Both the position numbers and the translations under genes were made by a program. Shown piece by piece: positions 1-6,902 of a stretch of 41,768 nt of DNA (the stretch's first letter is position 1; each line of letters opens with the position of its first letter). The stretch comes from Desulfobacteraceae bacterium (GTDB lineage: Bacteria; Desulfobacterota; Desulfobacteria; Desulfobacterales; RPRI01). Under the pieces are notes generated by a model. The model made no database searches and was not told where the DNA came from. It worked only from the letters and a program-made list of their open reading frames with translations. The stretch is taken from assembly GCA_003818505.1 (NCBI GenBank), contig RPRI01000032.1:1-41768 (forward strand), written 5' to 3'.

Positions 1-114
1 AGCGACGGGCCTCCGGGGACCATTACCTTATGGAGAGGATGGAAGCGACTCGCGGATCTGAGTGAAGGCTGGACACTGGCGGCTCAGGCATGATACTTGT
101 GGGTAATAGAAAGG

Positions 115-155
115 TGGTGTGGGGGCCGGGGGAGAAAAACCCCCGGCTACCCGAT
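115..155 (+). other. Possible group II intron domain VI / 3' end remnant
   Basis: A GC-rich hairpin pairs CCGGGGG (126-132) with CCCCCGG (140-146) across an A-rich loop and is followed by CTACCCGAT. The A at 149 would be bulged, seven nucleotides from an AT end, as expected for the branch-point A and AY 3' end of a bacterial group II intron. A canonical domain V (AGC/GTT hairpin) could not be recognised just upstream, and no reverse transcriptase lies within the window, although it could lie before position 1. It may equally be an ordinary terminator-like hairpin. Confidence 0.25.
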
Positions 156-162
156 TCTCTTT

Positions 163-439
163 TCAGTAACTTGGTTCTGTGTCGGGTTCGTAATATCCGC
201 CAAAAGAATCTATTGTCACATCATATTCAAAAACAGCGACAACGTTCCCAAAGGGGCCGGGTTTAAAACCTTTGTTTCGTACTTCCTGGGGGCAGGGACA
301 ACAACTCATCAACCTCGATAAAATTAACACTCACATTCTCCGGGACAGAACCATTATCCTTAGGCCACCAATTATCCATAAGTGCGAGAATGTCACCTTC
401 GTTTAAATAGGTTTGTATTTTGTTTTCTGATTTTCCGCT
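163..439 (-). pseudogene. Broken unknown gene with one +1 frameshift
   Basis: Downstream of the TIR gene the minus strand reads as coding in two successive frames. The first frame (439 to 263, earliest ATG at 379) contains GDILALMDNWWPKDNG and ends at a TAA (263-265). Adding one base at the TTTT run there gives a continuing frame with PFGNVVAVFEYDV and a TGA at 163-165. The joined product would be about 70 to 90 residues. The first frame overlaps the 3' end of the TIR gene and has a stop at 440-442, so its true start is unclear. I do not recognise the family. The acidic, aromatic-rich text looks like real protein, so this is more likely a decayed or mis-sequenced gene than noise. Confidence 0.4.
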
Positions 440-957
440 TTACTTTCTCTATTTATGTTGAAATCACCAGTGTTAAGCCAATCGGTTCCACTGGTTTTGA
501 CATCACACCCGGCAGTTCTGAGTCTTTCGGCAATCTCATTTCGTTTGTCAGCACTATTTGAAATTCTAATAACATGCCTTCCTGCAACGTCACTAAAATC
601 CTTTACATGGCCTACCTTTATTAATAACGTCCTGTCGGGATGAGTGCCAAAAGCCATTCCGGCTTCAAACAAAACATTGGGGCGAGCTTGAAACTTATAA
701 TTTTTTTCGTTTTCTTCTTCTGCCTCTTTCCAAAGTTCGGGTGATAGACGAACCTCATCGTCGGGTGATAAAAGGACAATTACAGCTTGTGCATTCTTGA
801 AGGCACTTTCTAAAGCTTCCCCAATGTATGGAGTAGCTTTTCCAGTTAATTTAAGTGCCTCAGACCATTCAATTGGATCGAGGTCCAGCGCCCTGAGGAA
901 AGCAAAAAAGTCATCTCTAAGCCGACCATCTCGACCATGAACTACAAATACTTTTTT
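403..957 (-). CDS. TIR-like nucleotide-binding domain (PF10137, CAP12/Pycsar type), no own start codon
   Basis: This open frame of about 184 codons reads as a complete TIR-like domain. It begins KVFVVHGRDGRLRDDFF (first beta strand and loop), continues through IGEALESAFKNAQAVIVLLSPDDEVRL in two parts, and reaches RPNVLFEAGMAFG, where the Glu is the likely catalytic residue of NAD-cleaving TIRs. It ends in a short charged tail. The family includes effectors of CBASS and Pycsar anti-phage systems that deplete NAD after sensing a nucleotide signal; that role here is inferred. The frame opens directly after a TGA and has no ATG or GTG. The first TTG (670-672) lies past the nucleotide-binding part and would give a useless 89-residue product. 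Expression of the whole domain therefore needs a -1 shift from the 942-1259 frame. No cyclase gene is nearby. Confidence 0.7.
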   Translation of the reverse strand, partial: KKVFVVHGRDGRLRDDFFAFLRALDLDPIEWSEALKLTGKATPYIGEALESAFKNAQAVIVLLSPDDEVRLSPELWKEAEEENEKNYKFQARPNVLFEAGMAFGTHPDRTLLIKVGHVKDFSDVAGRHVIRISNSADKRNEIAERLRTAGCDVKTSGTDWLNTGDFNINRESKAENQKTKYKPI

Positions 958-1259
958 TCATCTGGCATTGATCCATTTCCTTGTTTGACCGGGGTGTCAT
1001 TTAATAATGAGCTATTGTTCTCGTAAAAATTGATCCCACTACTTTGTAAATATCTGCTTCCATCCATTCCACCCATGGTTCCGTCAACATATTTCTGTTG
1101 TAAAAGATATGTGTCAGCGACATCAAAATCTTCGTTTGATAAATCCAAAGACTCAAAAATATCTCTAGCTTTGGCACCCTTGCCATACATAGCGTTATTA
1201 TCAATAAGGTAATCAAGAATCTTGACCGCATTGACTATGATTTTATTTACTTTTTTCAT
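942..1259 (-). CDS. Winged-helix-like N-terminal domain, probable upstream half of TIR effector
   Basis: A 105-residue product with a helix-turn-helix or winged-helix look: helices in KILDYLIDNNAMYGKG and ARDIFESLDLSNEDFDVAD, then LLQQKYVDGTMGGMDG as a likely wing with a strand. It ends in a polar linker and MPDEKKYL. The last lysine codons fall in the heptamer A AAA AAG (951-957), and the stop TAG (942-944) comes two codons later. A -1 slip on the heptamer would replace the last two residues with the TIR domain and give about 285 residues. The AT-rich composition matches the neighbouring accessory genes. No clear Shine-Dalgarno precedes the ATG. It may act as a short regulatory form, or the gene may simply be frameshifted. 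Confidence 0.55.
   Translation of the reverse strand: MKKVNKIIVNAVKILDYLIDNNAMYGKGAKARDIFESLDLSNEDFDVADTYLLQQKYVDGTMGGMDGSRYLQSSGINFYENNSSLLNDTPVKQGNGSMPDEKKYL
951..957 (-). promoter_or_regulatory. dnaX-like -1 slippery heptamer A_AAA_AAG
   Basis: In the frame of the 942-1259 gene the codons read GAA AAA AAG TAT TTG TAG, so the heptamer is in the correct X_XXY_YYZ phase for -1 slippage. The -1 frame is open from this point for about 183 codons. An AGGA lies about 19 nt upstream, farther than the stimulatory spacing in E. coli dnaX. No strong downstream stem-loop is apparent. A lost A in a homopolymer would look the same. Confidence 0.45.
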
Positions 1260-1282
1260 AGGTCAGATCTCGTTTATTACGA

Positions 1283-1371
1283 AGCGAACGTGCGGGTCAG
1301 CCGCACCGGGCCACTGACGCTCAAAAAAACAAAACGCCGTCACCCAGGTGTGGGCTGGATTGGCTGTTGGA
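1283..1371 (-). other. attC-like imperfect palindrome between two accessory genes
   Basis: Outer triplets AAC (1287-1289) and GTT (1366-1368) can pair. After eight unpaired bases on each side, CAGCCGCACC (1298-1307) pairs with GGTGTGGGCTG (1347-1357), with one extra G on the right arm and one mismatch. This R-box, spacer and L-box plan with an extrahelical base is that of an integron attC site. It lies after the stop of the 1428-2021 gene and before the start of the next gene on the same strand, where a cassette boundary should be. The R boxes fit only the AAC/GTT core and no integrase is in the window. A local hairpin GTGCGG/CCGCAC (1290-1306) could form instead. Confidence 0.3.
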
Positions 1372-1427
1372 ATTTTGGAAGCATTCCTAGACATCCACAA
1401 TTAAACGGCCTCTGTCCCTATTTATTC

Positions 1428-2021
1428 TTATTTTTTCTGATTACTGCTTTCCGCAATTTTTTTATCTATCATATCTATTTTATTTAGCTTTCTATAAATT
1501 TTAAGTTGATCTGCATTTTTATCTTTTAAGTTTTTTGAAATCTCGGTTAATAGATTTGATCGAAGTTTTACTAACTCAGGTAATGTATTTCTTCCTTCTG
1601 CCGTACTACCATTTGTTGAATTTTGAAAAGCAGATGCTATAGATTTATATCTTATTGGATTAGTAAAACATGCAACATGTAAAGATAGAGAATGGTTGCT
1701 TAATTTATCTGCTTTAGAACTTAAAAGCACCTTGAATGATTTAATCTGCATATCACTAAAAATAGTATAATTTGATATTTTAGATCCAGATTGTATTTCA
1801 GTTATTAATTTTTCTAGCTCTTTTCTTTCGTTACCAGTGGTAGCCGATAGTGCATTTCGAAATTTAATCCATAAGTCAACGCTGGTTGCGGTTTTCTGAA
1901 ACTCTTGATTTAGCAGTTCCGCAGATTCGATATTCGATTCTGTTACACCATTCTGGGCTGCCATAAGCGACGATACCATACCAAGCATGAAAAATAATAT
2001 TAATCCTATTAACTTTCTCAT
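1428..2021 (-). CDS. Secreted protein of unknown function
   Basis: This 197-residue product starts with a Sec signal peptide: two basic residues, then LIGLILFFMLGMVSSLMAA, with cleavage expected after the AxA-like end near residue 22. The mature part is polar and mainly helical by eye, rich in Ser, Asn and Lys, with a single Cys in HVACFTNP. No catalytic motif or known domain is recognised. AAAGGA precedes the ATG by nine bases, supporting the start. The gene is markedly AT-rich compared with the core genes to the right and sits beside a MITE and an attC-like palindrome, which suggests acquired DNA. The likely location is the periplasm. Confidence 0.55.
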   Translation of the reverse strand: MRKLIGLILFFMLGMVSSLMAAQNGVTESNIESAELLNQEFQKTATSVDLWIKFRNALSATTGNERKELEKLITEIQSGSKISNYTIFSDMQIKSFKVLLSSKADKLSNHSLSLHVACFTNPIRYKSIASAFQNSTNGSTAEGRNTLPELVKLRSNLLTEISKNLKDKNADQLKIYRKLNKIDMIDKKIAESSNQKK

Positions 2022-2066
2022 AACATCCAGTCCTTTTCTCTATTGTCTTTTAGGTGAATTATTTTG

Positions 2067-2235
2067 GGGAGCATTACGCGTTTGTCCAAGGATCACAAAG
2101 ATGGTGGAAATTGACAAATTTTCCCCTTGGAGATGACACAACCTTGGGCTTATTTTGATATCCATACGGAAAATTTGGTTTGTCAGGGCCAAAATGTCTC
2201 GGATTTCAGGCTTTTGACAAACGCGTAATGCTCCC
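2067..2235. mobile_element. 169-bp MITE with 20-bp perfect terminal inverted repeats
   Basis: The left end GGGAGCATTACGCGTTTGTC (2067-2086) is the exact reverse complement of 2216-2235. The element is flanked on both sides by the direct repeat ATTATTTTG (2058-2066 and 2236-2244), a 9-bp target-site duplication. The 129-bp centre has no transposase, so it would need a transposase supplied in trans by an insertion sequence with the same ends. A 76-codon open frame running through it is not a gene. The element sits about 45 bp upstream of the secreted-protein gene and could affect its promoter. Confidence 0.88.
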
Positions 2236-2277
2236 ATTATTTTGCTTCTTCCCGCCGTAGGCGGCGCCAACGGTGTT

Positions 2278-2336
2278 AATAAGTGGAATATTTTCCACTT
2301 ATTGCCTATATACGATAGATAAATTTTCCACTTATT
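2278..2336. repeat. Three copies of TTCCACTTATT, two as a perfect palindrome
   Basis: AATAAGTGGAA (2278-2288) and TTCCACTTATT (2293-2303) form an 11-bp inverted repeat with a 4-base spacer. A third copy of TTCCACTTATT follows at 2326-2336. The layout suggests an operator or short transposon end, about 230 bp upstream of the DUF4143 ATPase. The binding protein is unknown. Confidence 0.5.
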
Positions 2337-2494
2337 ACCGTATTAGCAATAAAACACGGAAAAAACACGATTGAATTTTCAATGTTTTAAGGATATTAAT
2401 TGTTACAATGGAAATCAAGAATAAAATTACTCCAGGTCCCGAAGTTATAATTGAATAATGATTATTAATGGCATGCAGTAGCAGAGGAATAATT

Positions 2495-2533
2495 TTGATT
2501 GAAATCTATTCATGATATGATATATTTTCAATC
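2495..2533 (+). promoter_or_regulatory. Candidate promoter with overlapping inverted repeat
   Basis: TTGATT (2495-2500) is followed after 17 bases by TGATAT (2518-2523). GATTGAAA (2497-2504) and TTTCAATC (2526-2533) form an 8-bp inverted repeat that overlaps both boxes. It ends 29 bp before the ATPase start, so it could be an autoregulated promoter. The boxes match the sigma-70 consensus only moderately. The rest of 2337-2494 shows no gene beyond a 15-codon open frame. Confidence 0.3.
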
Positions 2534-2562
2534 ACAACATAGAAAATACTTTAAGGTATGGT

Positions 2563-3777
2563 ATGAAATGGGCATATAAACATCGATGGATAGCTGATAA
2601 AATGAGACAGGCGATTGAATTTTCTCCTGTAACTGTCTTAAGCGGCGCCCGGCAAACAGGGAAAAGCACGCTTCTCAAGCACGAAGTGCCGTTTAAAGAC
2701 TGGCTTTATTTTACGCTCGATGATCCGGATGTGCATGAGATGGCCGATAAAAACCCGGATGAACTGGTGGCTATTCATCCCCAGATGATTATTGATGAAG
2801 TGCAGAAAAGCCCCCGTCTTCTTTCAACAATAAAAAAATATGTAGACAGGGATCGCGACCTGAGGTTTGTTCTTTCAGGTTCTGCAAATCTCCTGTTGAT
2901 GAAAAATATAACCGAAACACTTGCCGGAAGATGCATTTATTTTGAGCTTCTTCCTTTTGCTTCAGGGGAATACCTGTCAAACTCTTTTCCACAGTGGTTC
3001 AGAAAACTCTCCCCGAATATGGTGCTGAATTCCGGTAACCCAATGACGGTAAAGGAAACAGACCTGTTCAGAGGGTTTCTCCCACCGGTTATGTTTCTTG
3101 ACAAGGAATCTCATATTGCCGATTGGTGGAACGGGTATATTAAAACATATCTTGAAAGAGATCTGCGGGATTTATCGCAGATTTCAAGTATACCGGATTT
3201 TCGCAGAATGATGACAATTATCGCTGCTCAGAGCGCTCAAATTCTGAACCAGTCCGGTATATCGCGGTCAGCAGGTATTTCACAGCCTACAGTAAACCGG
3301 TATATCAATCTTCTGGAAATCAGCGGCCTGTTTATGAAACTTAAGCCTTACAGCAAAAATATTAAAAAACGGATTGTCAAATCGCCCAAAGCATACTTTC
3401 TGGATACAGGGCTTATTTGCAGTCTGACCGGCATTAAACAGGCGGCCATGATTGACGCCAATATCAAAGGACGACTGTTTGAAACATGGGTGTTTCATAA
3501 CATGTCGGTCATTGCTTCGGTATTGGGCGGCGAGCTGTTCTATTTGAGAAAGCAGGGAGGGCTGGAAAGAGAGATTGATTTTATTTTCGAAATTGACGGG
3601 GAAATATATCCCATTGAAGTTAAAGCATCTGAAAAGGTTACGCTTAAGGATGCTGAAAACATGGAACGGCTTAAAGATGCGCTCCCTCACTGGAAAACAG
3701 GCCTGGTTATTTACAATGGAACAACCCTGCAAAAACTAAGAAAAGATGTTATCGCTGTTCCTGCTGGAATGCTGTAA
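2563..3777 (+). CDS. DUF4143-type AAA ATPase with nuclease-like C-terminus
   Basis: A 404-residue P-loop ATPase. Walker A is GARQTGKST at residues 28-36, Walker B is MIIDEVQ near residue 77, and a sensor-like VLSGSAN follows. The middle part with TYLERDLRDLSQI and the helix-turn-helix-like QSGISRSAGISQPTVNRYI are hallmarks of this family. The DUF4143 end has GRLFETWVFHNM and EREIDFIFEIDGEIYPIEVKAS, which carries the D-(x)n-ExK residues of the PD-(D/E)xK fold. Proteins of this type are common accessory genes; their substrate is not established and a DNA-related or defence role is only suspected. The length is usual for the family. The Shine-Dalgarno is weak. Its GC content is intermediate between the AT-rich left flank and the core genes. 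Confidence 0.85.
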   Translation: MKWAYKHRWIADKMRQAIEFSPVTVLSGARQTGKSTLLKHEVPFKDWLYFTLDDPDVHEMADKNPDELVAIHPQMIIDEVQKSPRLLSTIKKYVDRDRDLRFVLSGSANLLLMKNITETLAGRCIYFELLPFASGEYLSNSFPQWFRKLSPNMVLNSGNPMTVKETDLFRGFLPPVMFLDKESHIADWWNGYIKTYLERDLRDLSQISSIPDFRRMMTIIAAQSAQILNQSGISRSAGISQPTVNRYINLLEISGLFMKLKPYSKNIKKRIVKSPKAYFLDTGLICSLTGIKQAAMIDANIKGRLFETWVFHNMSVIASVLGGELFYLRKQGGLEREIDFIFEIDGEIYPIEVKASEKVTLKDAENMERLKDALPHWKTGLVIYNGTTLQKLRKDVIAVPAGML

Positions 3778-3810
3778 TTTATGTTCCTGTGTTTATGAAT
3801 CGGGAGGATA

Positions 3811-5370
3811 ATGAACAATAAAGATTTATTGCTGGCGATAGACAACGGAACCCAGAGCCTGAAAGCTCTGATTTTCGATACTGAAGGCAACCTGCTTGCA
3901 AAGGAGTCGGCGCCTTTCAAGCCGTATTTTTCCAAACATCCGGGGTGGGCCGAGCAGGACCCTGATGTTTTCTGGGAAGCCCTCTGTCTTGCCTGCGGGA
4001 GACTTCTTAAAAAAGAAACTTCATACAGGGAGCGCATTGCGGGAGTCGCCCTCACAACACAAAGAGGCACTGTTATAAATCTGGACAAGGAAGGGAAACC
4101 CCTGCGTCCCGCTATCATCTGGCTAGATCAGCGCAAGACTCACGGACTTCCACCGCTTGGAGGATTCTGGGGGTTTCTTTTTGCGATAACAAATTTTACG
4201 GGAACAATAGACTATTTCCGCACAGAGGCGGAGGCTAACTGGATAAAAACCCATGAGCCCGAAATATGGAAAAAGACTTATAAATACCTTCTACTATCGG
4301 GTTATCTCACACACAGGCTGACGGGCAGGTTCGCGGATTCGGTGGGATGCCAGGTCGCGTATATTCCTTTTGATTATAAAAACCTGCGCTGGGCGGCAGA
4401 CTGGGACTGGAAATGGAAATGTGTTCCCGTGGACAAAGATATGCTTCCGGAGCTTGTGCCGTCAGGAAAGCAGATCGGAAGTATAACCAGAGCCGCTTCG
4501 GAGGCGACAGGAATTCCGGAAGGATTGCCTCTTATATCCGCTGCCGCCGACAAGGCATGCGAAGTCATAGGTTCCGGGAGCTTCGATTCTTCAATCGGCT
4601 GCTTAAGCTACGGAACGACCGCCACAATCAATGTCACGCATAAAAAATATGTCGAAGCTGTGCCTCTTTTACCGCCTTATCCCGCGGCGATTCCAGGATA
4701 CCATACAATAGAAGTTCAGAACATGAGAGGATTCTGGATGGTTAGCTGGTTCAAGGAAGAATTCGGCCTGAAGGAAAAGCAGGAAGCCTCCATTGAAAGG
4801 GTGGATGTTGAAACCCTTTTCGACAAGCTTGTTGAGAATGTGCCGCAGGGTTCGATGGGACTTGTTTTACAGCCTTACTGGACTCCCGGATTGAAGCTTC
4901 CCGGACCTGAAGCAAAGGGGGCTGTAATAGGCTTCGGGGATATTCATAACAGGGCCTATTTTTATAAGGCCATCCTGGAGGGCCTTGCATATGCCTTGAG
5001 AGAGGGCAAAGAGAGGATAGAGAAGAAGACCGGGATTCCCATAACAAGCCTCCGTGTGTCCGGAGGCGGTTCCCAGAGCAGGGTTGCCATGCAGGTTACA
5101 GCCGATGTTTTCGGGATACCAACGGCAAGGCCTCATCTTTACGAAACATCAGGGCTCGGGGCTTCGATGGATGCGGCTGTAGGGCTCGGATTCCACAGGG
5201 ATTTTGAAACGGCAGTCGGAGCCATGACCCGCACCGGCGATGTTTATGAACCTGATTTTGCGGCTCATAAACTGTATGACGAACTTTACAGGCATGTATA
5301 CAAAAAGATGTATAAACAATTGAAGCCGCTGTATGAGAAGATAAGGGAGATTACCGGGTATCCGAAATAG
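3811..5370 (+). CDS. FGGY-family carbohydrate kinase
   Basis: A 519-residue cytoplasmic sugar kinase that transfers phosphate from ATP to a sugar or polyol. [17 protein letters not shown] at the N-terminus is the phosphate-1 motif of the actin-like ATPase fold. [23 protein letters not shown] and [12 protein letters not shown] match the N-terminal FGGY domain. [12 protein letters not shown] and [16 protein letters not shown] are phosphate-2 and adenosine motifs of the C-terminal domain. The length fits xylulokinase and glycerol kinase relatives, but the substrate cannot be told by eye and no transporter or isomerase gene is adjacent. GGGAGGA precedes the ATG by three bases. The TAG stop coincides with the left edge of the 5368-5513 repeat, so the element may define the C-terminus. 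Confidence 0.87.
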   Translation: MNNKDLLLAIDNGTQSLKALIFDTEGNLLAKESAPFKPYFSKHPGWAEQDPDVFWEALCLACGRLLKKETSYRERIAGVALTTQRGTVINLDKEGKPLRPAIIWLDQRKTHGLPPLGGFWGFLFAITNFTGTIDYFRTEAEANWIKTHEPEIWKKTYKYLLLSGYLTHRLTGRFADSVGCQVAYIPFDYKNLRWAADWDWKWKCVPVDKDMLPELVPSGKQIGSITRAASEATGIPEGLPLISAAADKACEVIGSGSFDSSIGCLSYGTTATINVTHKKYVEAVPLLPPYPAAIPGYHTIEVQNMRGFWMVSWFKEEFGLKEKQEASIERVDVETLFDKLVENVPQGSMGLVLQPYWTPGLKLPGPEAKGAVIGFGDIHNRAYFYKAILEGLAYALREGKERIEKKTGIPITSLRVSGGGSQSRVAMQVTADVFGIPTARPHLYETSGLGASMDAAVGLGFHRDFETAVGAMTRTGDVYEPDFAAHKLYDELYRHVYKKMYKQLKPLYEKIREITGYPK

Positions 5371-5513
5371 TTTCCATCCGGAAATGGCCCTTTTGTGCGA
5401 TCTTAAGTGTCAATCTGCGGGATTTCTTGTGCGACATACTATGCGTATGTCTCCGCGCAATCCCTTGATTTTCTTGAGCTTGCCCAAAATTGCCTATTTC
5501 CGGATTGGAAACT
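5368..5513. repeat. Structured dispersed repeat, complete copy
   Basis: The ends are near-perfect inverted repeats: AGTTTCCATCCGGAAATGG on the left, and on the right the reverse complement of AGTTTCCAATCCGGAAAT. Inside, GACATAC (5433-5439) pairs with GTATGTC (5445-5451) and GGGATT (5419-5424) with AATCCC (5459-5464). A second copy at 41644-41768 is nearly identical but carries a compensatory change in the inner stem. The left edge TAG is the stop codon of the kinase gene. No protein is encoded. It resembles a MITE or a REP-like transcribed hairpin. Confidence 0.8.
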
Positions 5514-5576
5514 CAGCATTGTTCAAAATTTGTTTCCGGAGGAACAACAGATAAATTAAAAGGTTAGCGAATCACT

Positions 5577-6035
5577 ATGCTTGTTCGTGACATAATATAT
5601 TCATGGAAGGGATGGGGCGGGAAATTCAATCTTGCAAGCGGCATGTGCAGGCTCCGTATATACGACATGACGAAGGATGAAAAAAAAGCCGTGGCGCATC
5701 TGAGGCCGATAATTGTCATTGTTTCGGATGTTCCTGAAAGCGGCATGTCGGTCAGAAGCTGTGCCGGCCACATAGCAACGATGGTGACAAAAGACTTTCA
5801 TATTGATCCGCACCGCATGCTCTGGATCGAACATTATCCTGCGAAAATATACGGGGAGAAAAGCGAACATGTAATACCTGAAAGTTTTGATGCTGTTGAA
5901 TTCGAATGGTATGCAGATAAAGCCATAAAGCCGGATTGGAGGGTTTTGAAGCCGCCGCTTCTGGATGAGATTGTAAAACTGGTAAAAGGTCAAGGATTCA
6001 AGGGGTCAAGGGTTCGAGGGTCCATGAACCATTGA
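5577..6035 (+). CDS. Conserved-looking protein of unknown function
   Basis: A 152-residue soluble protein. IYSWKGWGGKFNLASGMCRLRIYD opens it, followed by LRPIIVIVSDVPESGMSVRSC and a segment rich in His and Trp (MLWIEHYPAKIYGE, VEFEWYADKAIKPDW). There is no signal peptide, membrane segment or recognised catalytic motif. The last 14 or so residues (GQGFKGSRVRGSMNH) are translated from an intergenic GGTTCGAGGGTCC-type repeat, so the native C-terminus probably ended near LVKG. The 3' end overlaps the convergent anti-sigma gene by 30 bp. AAAGG precedes the ATG by about 13 bases, which is far, so translation may be weak. Confidence 0.65.
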   Translation: MLVRDIIYSWKGWGGKFNLASGMCRLRIYDMTKDEKKAVAHLRPIIVIVSDVPESGMSVRSCAGHIATMVTKDFHIDPHRMLWIEHYPAKIYGEKSEHVIPESFDAVEFEWYADKAIKPDWRVLKPPLLDEIVKLVKGQGFKGSRVRGSMNH

Positions 6036-6260
6036 TTTCAACCGTTCTCTCAACCTGTCCGGAATCTCCCGCGTTTTCATACCCCTGCAAAGATCCGCTG
6101 TTCTTCTGAGAGTTTCAAGGCAGACTTCGCACTTCATGCACTCATTGATGTGTGTCCGCATTTCTTCATAAGCCTTTTCATCCAGTTCACCGTCGATATA
6201 CTCGGATAGCTTCCTGAATATCGAAATGCATTCTTTATGATCGTGATTTTTTTCTCTCAT
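6006..6260 (-). CDS. Anti-sigma factor, zinc-finger (ZAS/zf-HC2) type
   Basis: An 84-residue cytoplasmic protein with the HxxxCxxC motif HINECMKC that defines zinc-binding anti-sigma domains. An upstream Cys or His (CISIFRKLSEYIDGEL) completes the site, as in the family. The typical helix YIDGELDEKAYEEMRTH is present. It has no membrane segment, so signal sensing is either by redox state or zinc or through a partner. The ATG overlaps the stop of the ECF sigma gene by four bases (ATGA), which implies coupled translation and fits a cognate pair. The length is that of a minimal ZAS protein. Confidence 0.85.
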   Translation of the reverse strand: MREKNHDHKECISIFRKLSEYIDGELDEKAYEEMRTHINECMKCEVCLETLRRTADLCRGMKTREIPDRLRERLKSMVHGPSNP

Positions 6261-6865
6261 GCGGTAAAATAATCATTCAGTTTTTCTTTAAGAAAAAGAC
6301 GAGCCCTGTGCAGCCTGACTTTTACGCTCGCTGGTTTTAAATTCAGAATCTGAGCCGTTTCTTCTGTACTGAAGCCCTCGATATCCCTTAATACAAGCAC
6401 AATCCTGTATTTTTCAGGAAGTGTTAAAATCGCTTTGCGTATATTATCGGACAGCTCGTCGTTTAATAGTTTTTCAAGCGGTTCCGAGGCCCAGTACGGC
6501 AGACTGTCCGGAATATTCTCTATATTTTCAGGTATGAAATCTTCGAGGGATATCTCCCTTTGCGGCGCAAATTTGGATTTACGTCTTTTCTTTATACATA
6601 CTGAAGCGGCAATTCTGTAAAGCCATGTTTTGAATTTTGATTCGTGCCTGAAATCAGAAAGATACCTGTAAACATTTAAAAAAGTTTCCTGAACCATATC
6701 TTCGGCATCACGGGTTTCCCGGCACATCCTGAGGCCGAAGTTATAGAGTTTCTCTTCGTATTCTTTTACAAGATCATAAAATAAGGAGCTTCTTCCCGAA
6801 TTTATGGCATTTATCAATTCGGTGTCTTGGTCACTTACCTTTTTCCGTTCCGGGGCTTTTTGCAT
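6257..6865 (-). CDS. ECF (RpoE-type) RNA polymerase sigma factor
   Basis: A 202-residue sigma-70 family protein of extracytoplasmic-function type. Region 2 spans about residues 25-95, with DAEDMVQETFLNVYRYL and the promoter-melting part FKTWLYRIAASVCIKKRR. Region 4 spans about 140-190, with LPEKYRIVLVLRDIEGFSTEE and the recognition helix PASVKVRLHRAR. The linker between the two is acidic. It directs RNA polymerase to stress promoters when released from the downstream anti-sigma factor. A 7-bp inverted repeat lies 12 bp upstream of the ATG and could be a control site. No sigma-ECF promoter was confidently seen. Confidence 0.92.
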   Translation of the reverse strand: MQKAPERKKVSDQDTELINAINSGRSSLFYDLVKEYEEKLYNFGLRMCRETRDAEDMVQETFLNVYRYLSDFRHESKFKTWLYRIAASVCIKKRRKSKFAPQREISLEDFIPENIENIPDSLPYWASEPLEKLLNDELSDNIRKAILTLPEKYRIVLVLRDIEGFSTEETAQILNLKPASVKVRLHRARLFLKEKLNDYFTA

Positions 6866-6876
6866 CGACTTTATTG

Positions 6877-6892
6877 CTTGTCACCTGACAAG
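6877..6892. promoter_or_regulatory. Short palindrome upstream of the ECF sigma gene
   Basis: CTTGTCA and TGACAAG form a perfect 7-bp inverted repeat with a 2-base spacer, ending 12 bp before the sigma start codon and 11 bp after the stop of the 29-residue peptide gene. Its size fits a dimeric repressor site or a small transcript hairpin. Confidence 0.35.
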
Positions 6893-6902
6893 AATTACGC
6901 AT

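Noticed and set aside
97-321. 74-codon open frame on the plus strand
   Set aside because: It runs through the intron-like hairpin and opposite better minus-strand coding text, with no ribosome binding site or recognisable protein features.
2040-2270. 76-codon open frame on the minus strand
   Set aside because: Nearly all of it lies inside the MITE and its inverted ends, so it is a by-product of the element sequence.
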